A DNA stretch of 64,000 nucleotides from Nocardia brevicatena NBRC 12119 (GTDB lineage Bacteria > Actinomycetota > Actinomycetes > Mycobacteriales > Mycobacteriaceae). Below the pieces are notes generated by a model. The model made no database searches. It was not told the DNA's origin and saw only the letters and a list, made by a program, of their open reading frames with translations. Below, in pieces: positions 1 to 8,600 of this stretch (positions within the stretch are counted from its first letter, which is position 1; each line of letters starts with the position of its first letter). A program made the translations under genes and the position numbers. The stretch is from NCBI RefSeq assembly GCF_000308495.1, contig NZ_BAFU01000076.1, positions 38,040-102,039 of the forward strand, written 5' to 3'.

Positions 1-877
1 CGATGACGACGAGATGGCCGCCGGGGCGCAGCAGGTCACGCAGCCGTCGCAACGCCACACCGCAGTGGCGGGCATTGTGCAGCACATTCGCGGCCAGGAC
101 GATGTCGAACGAGCGCGGCGGCGGCAACTCGGCATTGAGATCGAGCAGATCGAACCGCAGCCAGGGATGGTGCGCGAAGCGGCTCCGGGCGGCGTCGAGG
201 AAGAACGACGACACATCGGTGAAGTGATATTCCACGGGCAAACCGTCGAGCACGGGGAGCAGGTCGGCGGTGGTACCGCCGACACCCGCGCCCAGTTCCA
301 GGATGCGCACCGGGTGACGGTCGGCGGCCAGCGTGTCCACCACGCGGGTGACGATCGCGCCGGCGGCGGCGTTCAGGTACCGGTTGACCGGATTGTTCCG
401 GTATGCGGCTTCGGCGGTGAGCAGGTCCCCGTTCGGGAACAGCAGCTCCTGAGCGAGCACCCTGTCCTGTAACAGATCGAGCGCATGCCGGTTCGCGGCC
501 GTGAAGAACCGCGCGAGCTGTACGGAGAACCCGAGGTCGGCACAGACCTGGTCGAGATCGGCGCGGCCCGGCGCGGCCCCCTCCGAGAGGTACGAATACC
601 CCTGGTCCACTTCGTATTTCAGCCGTCTGTGGGCAGTGAGCAGGCCGAGCCAACGACGCAGCAGCCAGCGATGTCGTGGCGCGACCTCGAGCACGGCCGC
701 GAGCTCGTCCTCGGTATGCGCCGCACCGTCGGACAGGACCGGTCGCAGCACCGCGGCCATGGCCCGCAACCCGAACAGGTCGAAGTCGTCGCGCGCGGAC
801 AGGCACTGCCGCGCGTCGAAATCCGCGACCGCGTCCGCGGCGCGCGTGGCGATATCGAGCGTCGGGTCGGTGGTCAT
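1..877 (-). CDS. Discrete SAM-dependent methyltransferase of the PKS/NRPS C-MT type (3' end outside window)
   Basis: The protein opens MTTDPTLDIATRAADAV and has an N-terminal helical, winged-helix-like part (about residues 30-90). A class I methyltransferase fold follows, with motif I ILELGAGVGGTT near residue 205, an FTDVS strand, and VLAANVLHN as the post-II region. The N-terminal part plus the LGAGVGGTT motif is typical of methyltransferase domains embedded in PKS/NRPS proteins such as HMWP1, here encoded as a separate gene. The ATG overlaps the TGA of the FAD oxidase gene upstream (ATGA), so the two are translationally coupled, and the gene is the last visible member of the NRPS-PKS operon. 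About 292 codons are in the window and the C-terminus lies beyond base 1. The likely role is C-, N- or S-methylation of the thiazoline product or a carrier-bound intermediate. The substrate is not deducible. Confidence 0.82.
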   Translation of the reverse strand, partial: MTTDPTLDIATRAADAVADFDARQCLSARDDFDLFGLRAMAAVLRPVLSDGAAHTEDELAAVLEVAPRHRWLLRRWLGLLTAHRRLKYEVDQGYSYLSEGAAPGRADLDQVCADLGFSVQLARFFTAANRHALDLLQDRVLAQELLFPNGDLLTAEAAYRNNPVNRYLNAAAGAIVTRVVDTLAADRHPVRILELGAGVGGTTADLLPVLDGLPVEYHFTDVSSFFLDAARSRFAHHPWLRFDLLDLNAELPPPRSFDIVLAANVLHNARHCGVALRRLRDLLRPGGHLVVI

Positions 878-2265
878 CGCGCACCGTTCAGTGGTGGGAT
901 GTTGTGGTTGCAGCAGAATACGTTGTCGGGATCGTAGGTGGTCTTGAGCCGTTGTAGTCGGGGATAGGAATCGGGATGGTAGGCGCGGCGCACCCGATCC
1001 GGGGAGGCGGTGTCGTCGAGGATTCCGATATAGGGTCCGCCCGCGGAACAGCCCTGCAGGGCGGAGACGATCTCGGCGATCCACCGACGTGAGGGTTCCA
1101 GGTCCGTTCCGACGGGCCCACCGGAGAACACGACCGCGTGATAGGCAGCGTCGTGGTAGCCGAACGCGGTCGCGTCCGCCGGCACCCGCCGCAGCGCCCC
1201 GCCGAGTTGGTGGACCGAGACGAGCGAATACGGGGTGGGCATACGGGCGGCGAAGTCGACGAGTGCGTCGATGGCGTCGTCGTCGAAGGCACGCAGCCAT
1301 TCGCTACCGGTGGCGGTGCCGTGGCCTTCGTGGAAGGCCTGCTCGGTATTGCGTTGCAGTTCCGGGTATTCCAGGGGGCGGACGAGGTCGAGCTCCGGCT
1401 CGCCCAGACGTTTCAGCCTCGCCAATTCCGTCCGCGCCCGGTCGAGCGGTCCGAAGTAGGCGACGGTGACCGCCGCCATCGGCGGTCCCTCGGGAGCGGT
1501 GGGAGGCCAGTGCAGCAGGGTGGCACGCAATGCCAGCTCGTCCGGCGATTCGGCGCAGAGCTCGCGGAACTCACGGAAGACCGCGCGCCCTTCCTCGAGC
1601 CGGAACAGCAGGGTGCCCGCGTGCAGGGAGCCGATGGGATGCAGTTCGAACTCCAGGGCCACCACAATGCCTAAGTTGCCGCCACCACCGCGCAGTGCCC
1701 ACAGCAGATCGGGGTGATTGTCGGGGCCGGTGTGCACCAGCCGGCCGTCGGCCAGGACGACCTGCGCGGAGCGCACACTGTCGCAGGTGAATCCGGCCAT
1801 TCGCTGCAACCAACCGCTGCCACCGCACAGCGTGGAACCGATCACGCCGACGGTCGACACATCCGCTCCGGTCACGGCCAGACCGTGCCGGTGACAGGCA
1901 CGATCGAATTCGGCCCAGGTGACGCCCGCTCCCACGGTGGCGCGGCGGGCGATCGGGTCGATGATGATCGTCCGCAGCCCCGACAGATCGAGCAGCAGGG
2001 ACCCGTCGGCAGCCGGATGCCGCGCGACGTCATGTCCGCCGCCGCGCACCGATACGGCGAGCCCGTGCCGCCGCGCCGTCGTGACCGCGGCCCGCACATC
2101 GGGGACCCGGGCGCAGTGCACGACGGCCGCCGGACGCTGGTCGACGGCGGTATTCCAGCGCCGCCGTGCCCGGTCGTAGCCCGGATCGCCCGACGCCAGG
2201 ACGGTGCCCCGACAGGCTGCGCGCAGATCGGCAAGGTAGTCCGCGATAGGTCGTGTGGTGGTCAT
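874..2265 (-). CDS. FAD-linked oxidoreductase, berberine-bridge-enzyme-like
   Basis: The 463-residue protein has a FAD_binding_4 domain (about residues 40-210) and a C-terminal BBE tail ending YDPDNVFCCNHNIPP, the usual YDP-x-N-x-F flavin-covering motif. The SVRGGGHDVA segment corresponds to the RGGGH flavin motif where many family members attach FAD covalently through His. The GSTLCGGSGW segment marks the second substrate/FAD loop. Both ends overlap neighbours by ATGA. Family members oxidise C-O, C-N or C-C bonds with O2. Within a thiazoline-forming operon, a thiazoline-to-thiazole oxidation or another late oxidation is plausible, but this is inference. The start at 2265 fits the coupled ATGA and the typical short N-terminus. 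Confidence 0.87.
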   Translation of the reverse strand: MTTTRPIADYLADLRAACRGTVLASGDPGYDRARRRWNTAVDQRPAAVVHCARVPDVRAAVTTARRHGLAVSVRGGGHDVARHPAADGSLLLDLSGLRTIIIDPIARRATVGAGVTWAEFDRACHRHGLAVTGADVSTVGVIGSTLCGGSGWLQRMAGFTCDSVRSAQVVLADGRLVHTGPDNHPDLLWALRGGGGNLGIVVALEFELHPIGSLHAGTLLFRLEEGRAVFREFRELCAESPDELALRATLLHWPPTAPEGPPMAAVTVAYFGPLDRARTELARLKRLGEPELDLVRPLEYPELQRNTEQAFHEGHGTATGSEWLRAFDDDAIDALVDFAARMPTPYSLVSVHQLGGALRRVPADATAFGYHDAAYHAVVFSGGPVGTDLEPSRRWIAEIVSALQGCSAGGPYIGILDDTASPDRVRRAYHPDSYPRLQRLKTTYDPDNVFCCNHNIPPLNGAR

Positions 2266-3605
2266 ACGGCAACGAACTCCTCGGAGACGACGATGGGAGG
2301 ATGCGCCGCGACGGACAGCAGTTCCAGATAGTCGGTGAGGACCTCCGGCATCCGGCGGCGCAGGTAGCGGGTGAACGGGTCGTTGCAGGTGATGGGCAGT
2401 GGATCGGCGCGCACGGCCGCCAGGTCCGTCTGGTGTTCGGGGCGGCCGGCCGCGAGGAACCGGCCGTCGGCCGAGTCGAGCAGGACCGCGCACTCCGGCG
2501 GCAGCGCCGCGGCGAGCCGAGCCGGTGTGACCGCGTCCACGGCGTCGCGGTCCAACAGCGCGTTCGGGATACCGGCGACCACGGTCGCGTCCCGACATAC
2601 GGTATCGACGAGGGCGGCGATCCGGTCGGTGGTGTGGCGGCCGGGTAGCTCGCGCCACGCGACGATACGGCTCAGGCCGGGCGAGGGCGCGTCGACGGTC
2701 AGCACCACGTCGTAGCGGTAGCGGGTCAGCTCGGTGTCGGCCCGCATCGGCTTGGCGTAACAGGCGACCCGCACCGACCGGGAATGCCGCCGGGCGATAT
2801 GGGCGAAGACCCGGGGATCGCACAGGAGCTCTTCGTCGGTGTCGAGCCGGGCGGCGGCCCGGCGGGCCAGGTCGTCGGCGTTCGGCCCCGGATCGCGGGC
2901 CCGTTCCAACCAGTGGGCGAAGTCCTGCGCATTGGCGAGGTTGCGGATATCTCCGACGACGACGGTGCCGCCGGGTGTGACCATATCGAGTGCGTCGTCG
3001 AGCACGGCGGTGAGATAGCGCTCGTCCGGAAAGCACTGCGTCACACTGTTCAACACCACACAGTCCGGTCGTCCGCTCGCGGCCTGCGCACGCAATGCCG
3101 TCATCACCCGGTCGCCGGCGAGCTCGTGCGCGGCGGCCCGCAGCACCGACACTCCCGGAAGTCGTCGGGCGCGCAGCCTCTCCACCACGGGTTCGGCCGG
3201 ATCGAGCCCGAGGTAGTCACGCGTCGACGAGTGCAGGCGGTGGACGAGAAGACCGCTGCCGCAGCCGACCTCCACAATGGTTTCGGGGCGACCGCGTCGC
3301 ACCAGGCCGACAGCGTGGTCGATCCACTCCCGCATATGCTCGCGGGGGAATGCCGCACCGGTATCGGAGGCCCGCCAACCGGACAGGTCGAGATCGTCGC
3401 CGTGGCGCAGTTCGTCCGACGAGTACACGTACTCGTACACGTGCCGCCAATGTTCGAGATATTCGGTGAGCAACGCCCCGGGGACAGGTCGCACCGCGAC
3501 GGCCGCGGCGGCGGGCCGTACCACGATCACATCGCGGTGCCCGTCCCGCCGGGCCGAGTCCACCCACGGATGCCGGCCGAGCATGGAGAGCAGCCGATCG
3601 GTCAC
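2262..3605 (-). CDS. Discrete methyltransferase resembling the MT domain inserted in NRPS adenylation domains
   Basis: The 447-residue protein has SAM motif I IVEVGCGSGLLVHRL at about residues 113-127. It is preceded by a DLSGWRASDTGAAFPREHM segment that closely matches the pattern (GW-S-tG-pip-eeM-eW) of N-methyltransferase domains embedded between A8 and A9 of NRPS adenylation domains. The following GLDPAEPVVERL and VVLNSVTQCFPD strands complete the fold. It therefore looks like an excised NRPS-type MT acting in trans. The start is GTG, overlapping the TGA of the preceding acyl-CoA-dehydrogenase-like gene, and the stop overlaps the ATG of the FAD oxidase. N- or C-methylation of an assembly-line intermediate (for instance a thiazolidine nitrogen) is likely. 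The position is unknown. Confidence 0.8.
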   Translation of the reverse strand: MTDRLLSMLGRHPWVDSARRDGHRDVIVVRPAAAAVAVRPVPGALLTEYLEHWRHVYEYVYSSDELRHGDDLDLSGWRASDTGAAFPREHMREWIDHAVGLVRRGRPETIVEVGCGSGLLVHRLHSSTRDYLGLDPAEPVVERLRARRLPGVSVLRAAAHELAGDRVMTALRAQAASGRPDCVVLNSVTQCFPDERYLTAVLDDALDMVTPGGTVVVGDIRNLANAQDFAHWLERARDPGPNADDLARRAAARLDTDEELLCDPRVFAHIARRHSRSVRVACYAKPMRADTELTRYRYDVVLTVDAPSPGLSRIVAWRELPGRHTTDRIAALVDTVCRDATVVAGIPNALLDRDAVDAVTPARLAAALPPECAVLLDSADGRFLAAGRPEHQTDLAAVRADPLPITCNDPFTRYLRRRMPEVLTDYLELLSVAAHPPIVVSEEFVAV

Positions 3606-4807
3606 GGGTTCCGCGCCTCCGATACCGCCGCAAGTTCCGCCGCACCGAACATGCGGTACACGCGTTCGGGATCGTTGGCCGCATGTGCGCGACCGCCGTG
3701 CACGTCACGCCAGAAGCGCTGAACGGTACTGTCCGGCCGCAATGCGCGGCCACCGGAGTTCTCGAACAGCCGGTCCATGGCGGTCACGGCGCGTTCGGTG
3801 CCGCGAACCTGGTCGCGGCGCAGCCGCAACCGTTCGCGCGGCCCGATGGGTTCCTCGGCCACCGCCAACAGGTACAACTCATCGATATTGTGCGTGAGCT
3901 GACGCCAGGCGGCATCGATCTCGGTGGCGGCGAAGGCAATCCGCTCCAGAGTGGCCGGGTCGTGGCGGAACGCGTCGCCGGTGTAGCCGGTATCCTTGCG
4001 GGCGTCGCCGGGCAGTGCGGCGCGCACGCGGTCGCATTGCTGTTCGAGGTGCGCGCGGTAGCCGCCGCGTGCCATACCGACAATGGCCGCCGTGATGGCG
4101 CCGGTGTGCAGGCAGCCGAACGGAATCCGGTACAGCGCACCGTCGTTGGTCTGCTGTCCGGGGGTGCGGCAGGCGGTTACCGCGTCGGAGCCGAGGACCC
4201 GGTGCGCGGGCACGAACACTTCGTCGAGGTGAATATCGTTGCTTCCGGTGCCGCGCAGGCCGACCGCCTGCCACACGTCGACGACGGTGTAGTCGTCGGC
4301 GGGTACCAGGAAGGTGCACGAATCGGCCGGTTCGCCGTCCATGACGACCCGCGCGCCCAGCAAGGCCCAGCGGGCGTGGTCGCAGCCGGAGGCGAAACCC
4401 CAGGTGCCGCTGAGCCGATAGCCGCCCTCGACGGGAACGGCGGTGCCGGTCATGGCATACGAGGAGCAGATGGGGGTGTCGGTACCGGAATCCCACACCT
4501 CCTCCTGGGCTCGACCGTCGAAGAGCGCCACGTTCCAGGGGGATACGCCCAGTACGGAAGCGACCCACCCGGTGGAGCCGCACGCCGAGGCCAGTTCGGC
4601 CACCGCCGTGTAGAAGACGGCCGGGTGCGCCTCGTACCCGCCGTAGCGCCGTGGACGCAGCAGGCCGAAGAACCCGGTGGCGGTGAGTTCGGTGAGGGTT
4701 TCCACCGGGATCCGCCGGGCCTGTTCGGTCTCCGGGGCACGTTTGCTCAGCGTCGGCAGCAGTTCGCCGACCGCGGCGAGCACCGCGGTCGTGGCGTCGT
4801 CGGTCAT
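3602..4807 (-). CDS. Acyl-CoA-dehydrogenase-fold flavin enzyme (monooxygenase/oxidase type)
   Basis: The 401-residue protein has the acyl-CoA dehydrogenase layout: helical N-domain with GFFGLLRPRRYGGYE, middle beta domain with GYRLSGTWGFASGCDHARW, the GLRGTGSNDIHLDEVFVP segment typical of ACADs and flavin monooxygenases (DszC, HsaA, IBAH type), and a C-terminal helical domain ending in RFWRDVHGGRAHAA. The usual catalytic Glu of true dehydrogenases is not obvious, and the ASGCDHA segment favours the monooxygenase/N-oxygenase branch. The ATG at 4807 follows a strong GGAGG 7 bases upstream, whereas a longer reading would be translation of linker DNA. It is the only member of the operon with an appreciable gap (about 90 bp) before it. 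The likely role is tailoring oxidation using reduced flavin. The substrate is unknown. Confidence 0.85.
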   Translation of the reverse strand: MTDDATTAVLAAVGELLPTLSKRAPETEQARRIPVETLTELTATGFFGLLRPRRYGGYEAHPAVFYTAVAELASACGSTGWVASVLGVSPWNVALFDGRAQEEVWDSGTDTPICSSYAMTGTAVPVEGGYRLSGTWGFASGCDHARWALLGARVVMDGEPADSCTFLVPADDYTVVDVWQAVGLRGTGSNDIHLDEVFVPAHRVLGSDAVTACRTPGQQTNDGALYRIPFGCLHTGAITAAIVGMARGGYRAHLEQQCDRVRAALPGDARKDTGYTGDAFRHDPATLERIAFAATEIDAAWRQLTHNIDELYLLAVAEEPIGPRERLRLRRDQVRGTERAVTAMDRLFENSGGRALRPDSTVQRFWRDVHGGRAHAANDPERVYRMFGAAELAAVSEARNP

Positions 4808-4896
4808 TGCGTTGTCCTCCGTTGTGGATCGGGTGGTGGGGGCACGGTTCGATGGACGCGTCCGTTGCCGCTCGGGCCGGCGGTCGCGGCGCGGCG

Positions 4897-5619
4897 TCAG
4901 CGGGTGAAGCGCAGCAGACCGGTCGCCGGGTCGGCGTCGGCCGGCCGGAGACCGGCCGCGCGGGCCTCGGCCGTGAGCCGGTCGGCGTCGGCCGGCCAGA
5001 CGTGGTGTTCGGTACGCACCTCCTGCACCAGTCGGTCGCCCTGGTAGGTGCGGTAGGTCATTCGCCATATCAGGGAGTCCGCGTCCACCGGGTCGGCCCG
5101 GCTCCAGCCCTCGTACCGCAGGTCACCGGCGCGGGCGGTGGTGTAGCGCCGTTCCGGCGAGGGTTCGACTCGACCGGGACGCTGCACTTCCACCACCGCA
5201 TCGGCACCCGGTGCCAGTGCGTCCGCGATGGCGGACCACACCCGGGGGCGGGTGGCGGCGGCGAAGTGCCCGATCACGCCGAGGGCGACCACCGCCGCAC
5301 ACCGCGTGGGCAGTTCGGTATCGAGGAAACCCGTGGGTAGTACGGTGATCCGCTCGCGCAGGTCCTTGCGGGCCGCCAATCTCGACAGCAGCACGGCGCG
5401 CATGGCGGCGGCCGGCTCCACCGCCACGATCCGCGCGTCGGGCAGGGCGTCGGCGACCAGCATGGTGGACAGTCCCGTGCCCGCCCCGATATCGGCGACC
5501 GGTCCGGCGACGGTGTCGACCCCGGCGAGCAGCTTCGTCAGCACCGGTTCCACGCCGGCCACATACGGTGTGGCCATGAGGTCGTAGAACTCCGCGGCGG
5601 CGGCGTAGTCGTCGGTCAC
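4897..5619 (-). CDS. SAM-dependent methyltransferase (class I)
   Basis: The 240-residue protein starts [15 protein letters not shown], typical of small-molecule methyltransferases. It has motif I VADIGAGTGLSTML at about residues 45-58, the acidic end of strand 2 IVAVEPAAAMR, and ALGVIGHF in the post-motif region. The GTG start overlaps the TGA of the large PKS-NRPS gene (GTGA), so it is coupled to it. An upstream in-frame ATG exists but lies inside the PKS-NRPS thioesterase coding sequence, so the GTG is preferred. It is the third free-standing methyltransferase of the operon and is distinct in type from the other two. The methylation site is unknown. Confidence 0.85.
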   Translation of the reverse strand: MTDDYAAAAEFYDLMATPYVAGVEPVLTKLLAGVDTVAGPVADIGAGTGLSTMLVADALPDARIVAVEPAAAMRAVLLSRLAARKDLRERITVLPTGFLDTELPTRCAAVVALGVIGHFAAATRPRVWSAIADALAPGADAVVEVQRPGRVEPSPERRYTTARAGDLRYEGWSRADPVDADSLIWRMTYRTYQGDRLVQEVRTEHHVWPADADRLTAEARAAGLRPADADPATGLLRFTR

Positions 5620-8600
5620 GGCTGCTCCGAACAATCCAGGCTCGCAAGCAGTTCCGACACCAGATGAGCGACCGTGACAACCGTCGGTGGTCGCAGCAGG
5701 GCATAGTGGTGCGCCGCGACGGGCCGAGTATCGATCACGACGTCGGTATGTGCGGCCCACCCGAGGTCCGAGAGGTCGCCGCAGTCGTCGACTCCCATAC
5801 CGACCCCCGAATTGTGCGGCGCCGGCAGCTCGGCGCGCACCAACAGCACCTCGAGCCCCTCCCCCTCGAGGTCACCGGTGTGGTGTGCGCCGAGGGCGCG
5901 CAGATGACGCCGGAAGATGTCCTCCTCGAGCCGCCGGTCGTCCGGGGCGCCGCGTCCGCCGAGACCCACGTCCGCGAGTCGGCGCCGGACCTCGGCACGC
6001 TGCAGATCGTCCGGTTTCCGGTCGAAATCGGATTCGAACGTGTCGATATCGAGGGACAGCCCTCGGAACGCCGCCAGTGAGCCGAGGTAACGCGTCCAGA
6101 ATTCGCGGCCGTCGACATGATGGATGCGGTCGGCGATATTCGAGTCGAGCAGGACAAGCGCCTCCACGGTCGCACCGGACGCGCGCAGTCGCCGGGCCAC
6201 TTCGTGCGCGATGATCCCACCCATCGACCAGCCGCCGATCCGGTAGGGCCCGGTGGGCTGGTGGGCGCGCACCAGGCCTTCGTATACCCGTGCCAGATCG
6301 GCGATCGTCTCCGGTCCGGGCGCACCGACGAGTTCCGGGTCCTGGATGCCGATGATCGGTGCGCGGGTATCGAGGATCCGGGCCAGATCGACGTAACAGA
6401 GCACGTCGCCACCGGTCGGGTGGATCAGGAACAGCGGCCGGCCGGTGCCGTCGCGCAGCGGCACCAGACAGTCGCGCGGGATCGACGGTTCCGCGGCCTC
6501 GTGCCGCGCGGCGGTGGCGACCGCGGCCAGGGTGGGGTCGGTGAGGAATTCCCGCGGTGTCACCACCAGTCCGAGTTCACCGCGCAGGCGGTTGAGCATC
6601 CGGATGGCGAGGACGGAGTCTCCCCCGGCGGTGAAGAAGTCGGTGCCACGGTCGATACCGTGCGGGGCATCCACCATCCGCTCCCACAGTTCGGCGATGG
6701 CGCGCTCGGTGACCGTGGCGGGCGGGCCGGTCACCGGGGTAGGGGCCGGTGCGTCGGCCGTAAGATCGGGTTTCTCGGTGTCGGGCACGTCGACCGGCGC
6801 TGTCCAGGTCTCGGGACGGTCCGTGAGCGCGGTGACGGTATCGCACACCTGCGCGAACAAGGTGTCGAGCACCCCCGGCGGGAACAGTTCCGCGACGGCG
6901 TCCAGATTCACGACCACCGAATCGTCCCAATCCCACTGGAACACCTGCATGTCCAGGGCCACCTGCGGGGTGCGCACGCGTTGATAGAAGTCGCGAACCC
7001 CCACCGTGTCGGGAGTGCCGCCCGGCGGATGCAGCCCGAGGGTGCTGTGGAAGACGACCGGCGCCTGGGGGGCGGTGTCGCGTCGGCGCCGAGCCAGTTC
7101 CCGCAGCACCTCCACGCCGGTGACCTGGCCGTGGTCGAGCATGGTGGCGGTGGCCTCTTGTACATGCCGGGCAGCGGTCAGGAACGTCGACCGGGCGGGC
7201 AGGGCGATATCGAGCAGCACGGTGCCCGCGTAGGGGCCGATGGCGTGATCGAGATCGCGCGGCAGGTGCAACCGGTTGAGGTAGAGCACGTTCAGCAGGA
7301 ACCGACGGTGCCCGGCCAACCGGGCCAGCGCCAACGCCCAGCAGGTGGCGAACGCGGCGGTCGGCGTGATGTTGTACTCGGCACAACGGTCGCGCAGAAC
7401 CGCCATCCGCTCACCGGACACCCGGAATTCGCGTCGCTCCAGCGTGTCGGGGCGCACCTGGTCGAACGGTACCGCCAGGGGCAGCGCCGGGGCGGGTGGC
7501 AGATCGTCGATCCGGTCCCACCACCAGTCGCGCTGTGCCTGCCATTCGGGTTCACCACGCTGACGGGAGATGGTCTCCACATAGTCGCCGAAGTGGGCGG
7601 TGAGCGCCGGCAGCACCGTATTCGGGTCGTCGAGGTAGGTGAACAGTTCGGTGAACATCAGTTGGACCGACCAGCCGTCGGCCACGAGCAGGCTGCACAC
7701 GATGTGCAGGCTCAATGCGTCACCCGGCAGCCGGACAACGGTGACGGTGAACGGCCACGGATCCATTCCCGGGCCGGTGCGCTGCAGTTCGGCGCGGGTG
7801 GCGGCCAGCCGCCGATCGATCTCGTCGACCGCTGCGGTCCGCAGGTCCAGGTGGGTTATGGGGAGGACCGCCAACCGCGGGTCGTCGACGGGCAGCACCT
7901 GCTGGGTGCCGTCCGGCAGGAAGACCGCCCGCAGCATGGGCTGACGTTCCACCTGCCGCCGCACCGCTGTGTCGAGGACCGTCGGATCGACACCGGTGAG
8001 CCGGAAGTCGACATAGTTGTGCGCCGAGTCGTAACTGAGCGCGTACCCGTGCTGCTGCCCCACCCAATACGCCTGCTGCAACGGGGTGAGCGGGAACGGC
8101 ACGGTCGGGTCGGCCTGCCGCGCGAATTCGACGGCGGTTGCCGGGATATCGGAGCGGCGTTCGTCGATCAGGGCGATGAGATCGGCGAACGAGAGATCGC
8201 CGACCAGCTCCGCCACGGGTACCGCGACACCGAGCCGCGTGCGCACCATGGTGGCCATGCGTACCGCCAACACCGAATCACCGCCCAAACCCACGAATGT
8301 GGAGTCGGGACGCACACTCCCGACCTCGAGGTCGAGCACCTGCGACCAGATGGCCGCCACGGCCTCGGCCACGTCCTCGTCTCGACCGGCCCGGCTCGTT
8401 CCGGCATCCGGGGCGGTCCAGGCCTCCGGGTCGGCGGCGAGGCGGCGCAGCCACTCCACGTAGGAGGTGAACGCCGTGTCCGCGGCGGCGGAATCGAGGA
8501 CCGTCTCGAGGACATCCCACTGCAGTTGCAAACCTCCCGCGTGGACGAATGCCTGATGGTCGAGCCATACCTGCGGGGTCTGGCTCACCCCGTGCACGAT

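Noticed and set aside
874-3036. N-terminal extension of the FAD oxidase to 720 residues
   Set aside because: The added 257 residues are an Arg-rich shadow of the methyltransferase gene. The ATGA overlap at 2265 gives the natural start.
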